A stretch of DNA of 64,000 nt from Selaginella tamariscina. Taxonomy: Eukaryota > Streptophyta > Lycopodiopsida > Selaginellales > Selaginellaceae. Shown one piece after another: positions 23,571-32,197 of this stretch. The translations under genes and the position numbers were made by a program. How positions within the stretch are numbered: the first letter of the stretch is position 1; each line of letters opens with the position of its first letter. Under the pieces are notes generated by a model. The model was not told where the DNA came from. It made no database searches and saw only the letters and a list, made by a program, of their open reading frames with translations. The stretch is taken from contig PUQB01000115.1 of NCBI GenBank assembly GCA_003024785.1, forward strand, positions 1 through 64,000. The letters are read 5' to 3'.

Positions 23571-24074
23571 TATGTATGTATGTCTATGTGTATAATACTA
23601 TGTGTGTATATATGTATCGCTGCACATGAAACTTTAACACTCTCATGGACACACACGTGTTAAACCCTTGCATGATATTTATTCTTGGGGTGTATGTGAT
23701 ACACCCACGCACACGCACACGCTGATAATATAATGAAAGAATATTCGTTTAGGGCGAATCTATAGTTTATTCTTTTTAGGGTTTAAGTATATTCTTAGAA
23801 GGAATATTCGATTAGGGTTAATATATATTCTATTCCTTTTAGGGTTTAAGTATATTCCTAGGGTTTGTAAGGTGGCGGCGGCGGCGGCATGGAAATCTCC
23901 TTCTCTCTCTCACACAGGTGAGATCTCTCTCTCTCTCTCACACGCACACTCCTCTGAGTTTATTTATTTATTTTTATTCACATATATATTTATATGTGTG
24001 TGTATCTTAATAATATAATTTAAATCTCTATCTCTCGCACACACACGCGCACTCGTATACATATACACACACAG

Positions 24075-24109
<35 letters not shown>

Positions 24110-24190
24110 ATTAATATATATATATATATCTCCTTCTCTCTCTCTCTTCTCTATAGATCTCTATCTCTTGCACACACACGCACACTCCTG

Positions 24191-24221
<31 letters not shown>

Positions 24222-24510
24222 TTGTTTATTTGTATGATTTTATTTGTTTCACACACGCATACACACGATATACATATACACATATATATATATATATACC
24301 TATGTATACATACATATATTATGTGTACCAGTATCTGTATAATTTTATTTATTTATTTATCTCTCGCACACACACGCGTATATACATATACATATACATA
24401 TATATGTGTGTGTGTGTATATGTATATTTGATCTAATTTGACTATCTCTGGCACACACACGCACTCTCCTACACACACATATACATATATATATCTGTGT
24501 GTGTGTGTGT
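23571..24510. repeat. Microsatellite-rich stretch (TG/CA, TA, TC)
   Basis: Interrupted runs of GTGTGT, CACACA, TATATA (notably 24076-24130) and TCTCTC. A (GGC)n tract at 23873-23889 precedes ATGGAAATCTCC. GAATATTCG/AGGGTTTAAGTATATTC blocks are duplicated near 23740-23870. The reading frames here are low-complexity His/Tyr/Ile strings and are not credible proteins. Confidence 0.8.
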
Positions 24511-25140
24511 AGCGGCGGGATTAATCCCGCCGCTATATAATTAGCCACTCGGCGGCGGGATTAATCCCGCCGCTCATTCGTGAAAGGCCCGAGTGAAGGG
24601 CCTGGGCGGCGGGATTAATCCCGCCGCGTACGCATGCCCTGCGCAGAATCGGGCGGATTTATCCCGCCGCCATTGGCCTGCATGAAGGGCCTAGGCGGCG
24701 AGATTAATCCAGCCGGATTCCGCACAGGGCATTGGCGTCCGGCGGGATCAATCTCGCCGACTAAGGCCCGAGTGAAGGGCCTGGGCGGCGGGATTAATCC
24801 CGCCGCGTACGCATGCCCTGCGCGGAATCGGGCGGGATTTATCCCGCCGCCATTGGCCTGCCTGAAGGGCCTAGGCGGCGAGATTAATCCCCGGATTCCG
24901 CACAGGGCATTGGCATCCGGCGGGATTAATCCCGCCGCCCTGCGCGAAATCCAGCGGGATTAATCCCGCCGCCAAAGACCTGCCTAAAGGGCCTAGGCGG
25001 TGGGATTAATCCCGCCCGATTTCGAGCAGGGAATTGGCGTCCAGCGGGATTAATCCCGCCGCATAGGGACCGAGTGAAGGCCCTGGGCGGCGGGATTAAT
25101 CCCGCCGAGCCTTCAATGCCTGTTGGAGAAATAAATCCCG
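24511..25140. repeat. Palindrome array 2 with ~180-bp higher-order repeat
   Basis: About 14 copies of GGCGGGATTAATCCCGCC or close variants at ~45-bp spacing. The spacers differ from array 1 and repeat as a set of four: the block starting AAGGCCCGAGTGAAGGGCCT at 24584 returns at 24763, followed by the same GTACGCATGCCCTGCGC, GCCATTGGCCTG and CCGCACAGGGCATTGGC spacers. Spacers also contain inverted pairs such as AGGCCC...GGGCCT. Confidence 0.9.
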
Positions 25141-25269
25141 CCACCCTTCCTTTTTTTCTCCATTGGTGAGTCGGACCAATCCAAACATTTCTGTCTGAGA
25201 CGTAGAAGGTTTACAACATATCAATGGAGAGAACTGGGAAGGGTGGGGAAATTCATTTAACCATCCTTA

Positions 25270-25475
25270 CATGGTGGGCGAGATTAATTCCGCCTCCTTT
25301 CTGGAGTCACTGAAGGGGTGTGCCAAATAAATCCTGCCCAGTTCTCTCTGAGACGAGAAGGGTGACAAGATTAATTCCGCACTCCTGTTCAAGGCCTCCA
25401 GAAAGGTGGCGAGATTAATCCCGCCCACTCTTTCAGGAGGCATTGAAGGGGTGGCGAGATTAATCCTGCCGCACC
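25270..25475. repeat. Degenerate palindrome units at the left of module B
   Basis: Diverged units (GGCGAGATTAATTCCGCC, GGTGACAAGATTAATTCCGC, GGTGGCGAGATTAATCCCGCC and GGTGGCGAGATTAATCCTGCC). The last two, from about 25389, are shared in order with the left end of module copy C (39106-39190), so at least these units belong to the module itself. Confidence 0.8.
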
Positions 25476-25582
25476 TTCCATGTAAATAATATGTGTATTA
25501 ATATATATAAGTTGCATATTTTATTTTATTTACTTTTATCATCTTATCATAATATTTCGAGTAAAAGTAGGAAACTATGTAA

Positions 25583-25669
25583 AACTATCCAGAGCTCACA
25601 TTTGTGGTGGTTCTAAAACGAAATGTTATCTTTCCTTTGAACTAACACAAAGGTGAGCGTTGGATAGTT
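25583..25669. other. Inverted repeat of module copy B, with a compensatory stem change
   Basis: Arms 25583-25606 and 25646-25669 pair at 21 of 24 positions. Compared with copy A, CTGTCC became CTATCC in the left arm and GGACAG became GGATAG in the right arm, so one G-C pair was replaced by A-T on both sides. Confidence 0.8.
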
Positions 25670-25810
25670 AATTCCGTCTACTTCTCTTTGTGTATTATTT
25701 TTGTATATTCGGGTTTACAAGTGTGTGTGCGTTTTTATATGATTTGTATTCATAGTGTATTATTTTTGCAGAAGGACGATTTAATTAAACAAGGAGATAG
25801 AGTCATTAGT

Positions 25811-28800
25811 ATGGAGTCGTCTTCAAATTCTGGGTAAGAATTAAAATAAAATCTGTTATACTCGGATATGTGCTTAAACTAATCATTTTTGTATTCAGAA
25901 TGTGGAATTGAGGTGACATTAAAGACAAGAGCAGGAGAAGAGATGGGCAGGGGGATTCTGGAATCAACTTGGCCATATTTAAATAAACGGGAAGCGCATT
26001 GGAACAACCATGGTTGCTGTCAAATTAACCTCTGTCACATCGCATGGACAAGCAAAACAATGGAAAGTGGGTGTGCTAGTCAAGCATCCGAAAGCATGCT
26101 GTGAACCCAGATTGAACGATGCTCGACACATATGCCTTGTTCCATCCAATGTCACGTTCTCGGATCCAGAGGTCGCCAGTTACAACATTAATTTCGGGTG
26201 GTTTTGTCGACTTGTGGATAATGACGTTCACGTGTTCACTAATGATGTTGACCTTGGAGTTCTTCTTCAACTCAACGAAAGCCCATCTATGGAGGGGATC
26301 CATCTGGATGTCTACTTCGAAGATCTTCAGACTCATCGAGTAGGTGTATTGTCAGGAGATATTGCTTCACAATACAGAAAATCAGCAAGTGGAGCAATCG
26401 TCCCTCTTCACATTGAAGAAGAACACAGCGACATCATAAGGAGATTGAGAGGGTGGCTGGTCTCAGGTTCTTACAGATCACGTTCAATTTGCTTAGCAAA
26501 TTTCGGGAGCTGGAAGAGTGTGCCGAGAACATTAGAACAGCATCAATCGGGGATCACACATGTTGATTCGGATCGTAAAGAAAATCATTATCGTTTTGTC
26601 AGCTGCACCTGTGGCATCCATGCTGCAATAAGCCACAAGGAAATGATGTTGGATGATAGATTTACCAGTGTAGGGTTAAGTATTGCAGCGTCAACCCAAA
26701 CTTCAATTACAGGCCACTCAATCAGGAACGTGTAGCTGAGCTCATGGAGAAGATGAAGGACGACAATTCTTACACCGTTCCACATAATGCTGTTTTGTGC
26801 CATACTACAGAGAAACAAAGGCGCTGACAAAGTGTGGATCACAACACCAGAACAAATGAGAAGAAGGTTCAGACGGAGAATAGAAAATCTTAAGTACTAC
26901 ATCATTAGTGGCCAGCACACAATAACGGCAGCCCAACGACTTCTCGACGAACACAACAAAGGAACGATGGCAACAAAACTTTCCGAGCATACCCGTGAGA
27001 AGCTGACAAAAAGATCGGCGTTTTTAGCTAAGCCGAATCTCACAATCGCAGTACCATAAGTTATCGGCGGAATGGGACGCTGCAGACACCAACCACTACA
27101 ACAGCAAAATATGGGAGAAGTTCAAACACACGCGAGCCGTGTGGGAATCTCTTCAGCGACCACAAAGAGCTACCGCAGGGAATACACAATCTGCGGATAC
27201 CGGGTAAGCAAATTGTTTGGGCGGGATTTATCTCGCCGGTATATTAATCTGTCTTTTTTCCTCAGAGAGTTGAAGAAATTGTAGCAGTTGATTTTGCCCA
27301 GGTGGGCGGGAAGGAAACATCCTTTTTGATGATGTTGATTTCTTGTCCCGAGATAGGATCTTTGAAATGGTTGGGGATTATGGAATCCTTTCAAAAGGAA
27401 CACTGAAGAAGAAGCAGACAAGTGAAGTGGAGCCCTCAGAAAGTCTGCAAAGAAACCCAGTAAGACGCCGAAGGCTAAGTCTGTTCAATCTATAAAGGAT
27501 GTAGACAACGATTTCAAGCTCACATGGTTGAAGCCTTTAAATGGAACAACGATGGAGGAGATGGAAGTCTTGGCTGATTTGGTGATTGATGGCAAATTAC
27601 AATTAACAACAGCAGCCCACCTCTCCTTTTCATCTCAAGGCAATGGAGTTGAAGACGGTCAGGCACTTCAAGGAGTGGTTGGGAATACACTGCCACAAAC
27701 TGGGTTGGACCTCGCTTCAACATACGAAGAGGTCAGCAAATATTTGCATGTGACAAACGATGATATGCTTGTCGAATGGGTGAATCAATCGGAAGATCTG
27801 GGCAAGAATCTATTGCACGCCAACGCCAAAAAGGAGAACATTGCGATGACGCCTTCTCTTATGGCAGTCCTTCAGCAGCGGAGAACCGAGTTGAACCTTA
27901 TAAAGGAGGATGCTACGAATCACGACAAGCCCTACAGATGTTTGTTGTTGGATTCGGAGACTTTATGGGGTACCATCACTGCTTGTAGGAAACCGTTTCA
28001 ATTGTTCGTGATGGATCGGCGGGTGTCAAAAAATCCTTCGACAGACAGGACACTAGAGGATTTGGTGGAGAAACTTAGCCGTGCAAGCATGTACAAAGAA
28101 GGTATTTATTATTGAATTCACTTGCACTCTTGACTGATATCTATTTTTCAGGTATTTATTTCTTGATTCTTGCTCATGTCACCGATACTTTGCCTTCGCC
28201 TTTGCCAAGAGAATAAACATCGTTGGACAGGATTTTATATGAATGATGCTGATCCGAAGTGCATTGATTCGGTTGTTCACTTGGTTGTTAGGAATGCGCC
28301 AAACATTTCAAACTTCCAAATGACTGGCCAGGCATCTGTTTGCACTCCAACGGCCCTGAACCTCCATCCGATACACCGATAGGAGAGTGACGTATTCGGC
28401 AATGTACGTTATCCAAACATACAAGTCAAGCGGCACGGAGCATCGTCAACTTGATCAGGGGTCCTCACAGTGATGCGTGGGTTTTTGACTACTGCACTAG
28501 GGGGTCCGTCTTGAAGGAGTGTTACCTTCGGCATACATGTGTGTTTGCCGTTGAAAAGGATAAGACCATGGTTGAGGACCTGAACAAGTGGATAGATAGG
28601 TTCTCAACTGAGTACCCCAACGAATCCATAAAGGAGTATTTGAGAAAGTTCCCTCCAGATAAGTGCGATAGCTCTGAAGACGAATCTGGTTCAATGTCGG
28701 AGTCTGAGGACGAACTTCAATCAGATATTAGACCGGAAGTTATCTCGAGGAGTACAGAACATTCGCACACTCCATTACCCATGGAAACATCAATAGAAGA

Positions 28801-28897
28801 TGCAGAAGATCTTGAACCATCTCACAAGCGGCTTAGACCTTCTTCGCCTCACTCAGAAGGTAATAGCGAAGAAGAATTGTTAATGAATTTAGAGTGA
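25811..28897 (+). pseudogene. Module gene 1, copy B: ParB/sulfiredoxin-like plus methyltransferase-like protein
   Basis: Coding exons start at ATG 25811 (MESSSNSG|GTAAG...GTATTCAG), continue with GIEVTLKTRAGEEMGRGI, and end with a Ser/Glu/Asp tail (SEDESGSMSESEDELQSD), a KRLRP patch and the stop at 28897. The middle part contains NPNFNYRPLN(Q)ERVAELME and, 60-70 residues on, YYIISGQHTITAAQRLL (26894-26944). RPLN...GQH...A is the pattern of ParB/sulfiredoxin-like domains. After an intron at 27204-27265 comes VEEIVAVDFAQVGGKETSFL, a Lys-rich linker, and a second 50-bp intron (28102-28151). A segment near 28473-28565 (DAWVFDYCTRGSVLKECYLR, then VFAVEKDKTM) resembles an N6/N4 methyltransferase motif I and its following acidic strand, but lacks a canonical DPF-GSG. 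Frames break several times by single bases. DNA binding or modification is inference. Confidence 0.55.
27204..27265 (+). other. Intron of gene 1 containing a palindrome-like motif
   Basis: GGGTAAGCAAATTG...TTTTTTCCTCAG, 62 bp. It holds GGGCGGGATTTATCTCGCC, differing from the array core at two internal positions. The equivalent introns of copies A (about 5188-5245) and C (about 40886-40948) carry the same motif, with one change in C. Confidence 0.75.
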
Positions 28898-29161
28898 CGA
28901 ATAGTTGTAAATGAGTGTAACATAAGGCATTTTTGTATATTTCGTTTATATTTGTACAGAAAATAAATTCTCAAGGATTAATGAAGCTTTTAGTTCAAAC
29001 ATGGGTCACACATTAACAAGGTAAATAATATACCTTGATAATTTTAAGGTCAGCTAATTATCATTTTGCAGATGTAATGAAACAATTGAGAACATGGATT
29101 TTCAGCATTGGCATGAGGTAAGAGAGGGGTTTGGCGACAATTTCTTGTGCCACATGTCAGA
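28898..29161 (+). promoter_or_regulatory. Gene 1 3' end and gene 2 leader
   Basis: Contains AAAATAAATTC (28958-28970), a plausible polyadenylation signal for gene 1. Then come a TTTTGCAG|ATG acceptor near 29071 and a CATGAG|GTAAGA donor near 29117, suggesting spliced 5' exons for gene 2. The same order occurs in copies A (6900-7129) and C (57240-57500). Confidence 0.4.
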
Positions 29162-30312
29162 ATGACAGAGTTCATGCAGGAAAATAATAATGCAGCTCAA
29201 AACATCGTTACCATGGGGGCCACTTCAGTTTTTTCATCATCATTTTTATTGGCTTCAGTTCCGAAATCAATTTCTTCAGCGCATGCAATATCTGAATCTT
29301 GTAAGGATGATGTACAATTAAATGATGAAGGGATAGGCAACGAGATAGTGGCAACGGATAAATGTGAAAGGGAGCAAACAAGTGATTTGCAAAGTATTCA
29401 AGAGGCAACGCTATCTCATGTTACTCATGGCCATATTGTGTTGTTGGATGTCAATGGTGTTCTGCTTCATCGACAAAGGCCCGAGGATAGGAAAAAAGAA
29501 ATCAAACAAGGAGATTTCATTCCTTGTCATGGTAAATTTCGATATGATATTATTTTTCGTCCAGGGTTGGATCGTCTCTTTCAAAAGCTTAAGGAGATGG
29601 GTGCGCTTGTGGGGATTTGGTCATGCATGCAGATTCATAACTTAACACCGCTGTTGAATTTGCTTAAGAAACATTGTAGTGTTGCAGAAGAGGTGATTCG
29701 TAAAGATTGGATTTTTGACCAGCGAATGTGTTATAAACCTCTCGAATTTCACAATATAAGAAAGGAAAGCAAGCCATACTTCTTCAAGAATGAAAGAATA
29801 ATTGGGACTCATGGGGAGATCAGTCGCTTAAGGATAATGAAGAATGCACATATCTTAGTAGTAGACGACTCTCCTCAGAAGGCTATGCTCAACCAAAACA
29901 TTGCTTGTATTCATCCAATCACTTTCGATCCATATTCTGATACCGATATCATGGATGAGCTAGTGAACTACTTGGATACGTGCCTCAGAAAGAAGAATCT
30001 CGAAAATTTTTGTGAGCAGTATCCACCGTATCATACATTTCCTGAAGCTTTTCTTTCTCGTGATTTGAATTTTATAAAATGAAGGATAGCAACCGGGCGC
30101 TTTATAATATTATTCTTAAGGAACGTCATTTTTAGATGAGCCTTTATGCAGACCTCTCTTATACATCTTATGTATTAACAAGGATGGCAACTCCCAATTG
30201 CATTCGTGAGAGTGTTAAGTGGTGGCAACAACATCAAGATATTGACCAAAATGATTTGATTAATCCGGAGAGTGATGATTTAGACAAAATGAAAGATTTC
30301 TCTGTATGTTAG
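29162..30312 (+). CDS. Module gene 2, copy B: FCP1/NIF-type HAD phosphatase-like protein
   Basis: ATG 29162 (MTEFMQENNNAAQNIVT) opens a frame of about 306 codons to 30082. After a ~90-residue Ser/Glu-rich N-terminus the NIF/FCP1 homology domain runs in order: HGHIVLLDVNGVLLHR (motif I), FRPGLDRLFQKLKEMG, LVGIWSCMQIHNLTPLL (motif II region), RIMKNAHILVVDDSPQ (motif IV), and DIMDELVNYLDTCL. Known members dephosphorylate phosphoserine, for example in the RNA polymerase II C-terminal domain. Here the second Asp of the usual DxD is Asn (DVN), so catalysis may be altered or lost. Compared with copies A and C, a T is missing near 30065, causing the early stop; the ancestral frame continues to about 30312. 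A 5' exon (TTTTGCAG|ATG..., with GAG|GTAAGA near 29117) is likely. It follows gene 1 at ~260 bp in the same orientation. Confidence 0.75.
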
Positions 30313-30617
30313 GAAGAAAGTATTTATAAAAAATTAACATGTTGATAAGAAAATGATTTCATTTGTAATTATGTTTGATAGTATTTCTTCATTATTGTAA
30401 ACTATTTTTAGAATAATATGAATATTCTAAGATATTTTAGGAATATTCCTTACTAAGTAAGGTTATTGAAGGATTAATTAATTAATTAATTAATATTTAA
30501 GGCTTAATTACATATTAATTAAATGATTAATTAATAATTAAAACTTAAGTATTAATTAGTAATTTATTTTATATTCCCATTTTCACGTATCATGCCCACT
30601 TTAGTTACAACGTGCAT

Positions 30618-30865
30618 TCAGGGCCTTGTTAACTGCTTGATATGCATATGCATACTATTCAAGGTGACAAGGTGTCTAAAATCCTTATTCTTGTTCTTGA
30701 GCAAGTGCATTGTATTCATTTTCACACTTGCATGTGTGTGTAGTATGTGTTCTATTTGTTTTCTTCCAGACTTCTTGCTAACAAACTCTTTAAATTGTGC
30801 AGAGACTTCTGCAGCTTCACTAGGCAGAGATACTTTATTGGGGTATTCCACTTCTACACCCTACC
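30618..30865 (-). pseudogene. Exon-like fragment on the minus strand, interrupted by module B
   Basis: Reads VEYPNKVSLPSEAAEVSAQF and then KEFVSKKSGRKQIEHIL with no stop, preceded on the minus strand by a TTGGTAG acceptor-like site near 30865. Its composition looks like a real protein (Lys/Glu/Ser rich, amphipathic), unlike the opposite-strand frame. It runs directly into the right border of module B, so the module may have inserted at or near this exon. No family is recognised. Confidence 0.35.
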
Positions 30866-31033
30866 AAGACTTTAAAGATTTCATTACCAAGATTTTGCTA
30901 ACCAAGACGACTTTATTACTAAGACGATAAACGGTGTCTTCTGTTGCACTTGGAATATAATGAATTGTAACTTTAAAATTAATGATTAAGATTGAAAAAC
31001 TTTGATTATAGATTTTTAAGTTTAATTGTAGCT

Positions 31034-31251
31034 ATGGACAATGCTAATAAGGCTCATGAAAGTGGAACAAGCAAGTGGTGAGTAGGGCTTATCAAAAACT
31101 TTTAAGTGCAAATAAAGCAAACCACCACGAGGCACAGGCTTTTATTGCTGCTAAGAAAAGGTGTGCTTCTTTAAAAGAAAATGAGTCTACTGCAAAATTG
31201 GCATCAAATGAGTATCCTAGTGAGAGTAGTATGATAAATAATTTTTCTAAT
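31034..31251 (+). pseudogene. Exon fragment upstream of element G
   Basis: MDNANKAHESGTSKW, then after a frame change YQKLLSANKANHHEAQAF, IAAKKRCASLKENE and SSMINNFSN. The open frame ends at the element G border and resumes in the same frame at 38313 after one copy of the CTAAT duplication. The family is unknown; the Lys/Ala/Glu-rich sequence suggests a helical protein. Confidence 0.45.
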
Positions 31252-31480
31252 TGTTACAACTGGAGGTCCATGGTTTTGGTCAAAGGTTGACCATGATTGA
31301 TTTTATACTTAAGCTAATCACATTTTATGGAGGCCCTAATTAGAGAGACCCTAATTTTGAAGAGTGACAGTATATTTTGAGTCCAGTTCAACTTGTTGTA
31401 GCTCGGGGGTGAGCTAATGTGCTCTAAGGTTGAGTGGTGAGTTAGAGAGCATTCAGGTACGATGCCATAAGAATGTAACA
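31252..31480 (+). repeat. 5' LTR of element G
   Basis: TGTTACAACTGG...GAATGTAACA. It ends three bases before the TGGTATCAGAGCC primer site. Confidence 0.85.
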
Positions 31481-31483
31481 GCT

Positions 31484-31496
31484 TGGTATCAGAGCC
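31484..31496 (+). promoter_or_regulatory. tRNA-iMet primer binding site of element G
   Basis: TGGTATCAGAGCC, the standard plant retrotransposon primer site complementary to the 3' end of initiator methionine tRNA. Confidence 0.9.
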
Positions 31497-31499
31497 AAG

Positions 31500-32197
31500 G
31501 CTGAGATAACCTTGCTTTATTATGTTGAGTGGATATCATATCGGATTATCTGCCTAATCCAAAGTTTGGTAGGAGATTTGTGGAGTTGATGAGGATGCGC
31601 TTGTGTGAGATCATGTAGCTCTCATGAATGAACTACAAACCCTCTTCCACAAGTGCACTACAATGTTAAGTTCCAAGAGAGTTCGAGAGGATTGGATACA
31701 ATTTCTATGTTCTAAGAGATGAGCTAAGAGAGGTTAAGGAGCGTGGGAGGAGTCAAGAGCAAAACTCAGATGGAACACGACACTTTAGAAGTAGTGATCG
31801 TCATCATGTGAGTAGAGTCGAGTGACAGTTCTTTGAGAAGAAGCCTCTTCCTGAGTTTAATGGCCATGGCATGACATATCAATACATCTCATGGTTGAGC
31901 AAAGTGGACAAATTACTAAGGATTACTCATTAAAATGATGAAAGCAAGCTCTTAGCTACATCCTTGGCATTGAAAGGAGAGGCGAACTCATGGTGCAATC
32001 GTGTGAAGGAGTCTTTGACTACCTGGACTCACTTTATGAATGCTTTTAAGGACTATGCACCTACATATGATGCACATGATGCTTGTCTAAAACTTAGAGA
32101 TTTCTCTCACTTAGAGACTATATTAGTAGAATGAGAGCATTAATTGCTTGTGATTCTAGATGTCATTCACTTTCTAGCGTGACTTCTTCATTAACGA
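31500..32197 (+). pseudogene. gag remnant of element G
   Basis: Broken gag-like sequence: EKKPLPEFNGHGMTYQY, then LSKVDKLLRIT and LALKGEANSWCN in different frames. It is cut at 32197 by the solo LTR and continues in pieces at 34480-35000, where a Cys-rich ECNE-V-NHYIKDC-like knuckle is read near 34817-34862. Not functional. Confidence 0.55.

Larger units (their letters stand above)
25389..30617 (+). mobile_element. Gene-bearing ~5-kb module, copy B (most complete)
   Basis: Runs from GGCCTCCAGAAAGGTGGCGAG (shared with copy C at 39106) to TTAGTTACAACGTGCAT (shared with A at 8584 and C at 58854). It contains two palindrome units, the hairpin, gene 1 and gene 2. To its left lies palindrome array 2, so the true element may be longer. 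No retrotransposon features (LTR, RT, primer site) are present. It could be a DNA transposon carrying cargo, a transposon whose replication protein is gene 1, or a host gene pair spread by duplication. Confidence 0.6.

Noticed and set aside
24168..24548. ORFs rich in His, Tyr, Ile and Cys
   Set aside because: Pure products of TG/CA and TA microsatellites on both strands.
20842..25140. CRISPR-like array (palindromic repeats with regular spacers)
   Set aside because: Plant nuclear context with introns and LTR elements, no cas genes, and spacers that are repetitive and self-complementary rather than unique.
15342..30617. A possible 15-kb giant element, because ATGCACGTTG at 15342 matches the inverted module end
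   Set aside because: Only 10 bases match and similarity stops immediately after; a chance match of this length is plausible in a 64-kb window.
25389..30617. Bacterial or phage contamination, suggested by the ParB-like and methylase-like signals
   Set aside because: The genes contain spliceosomal introns, occur three times amid plant retroelements, and share repeats with the surrounding DNA.
30592..30930. 112-codon plus-strand ORF rich in Cys, Leu and Phe
   Set aside because: It is the opposite-strand shadow of a more protein-like minus-strand frame and crosses the module border.
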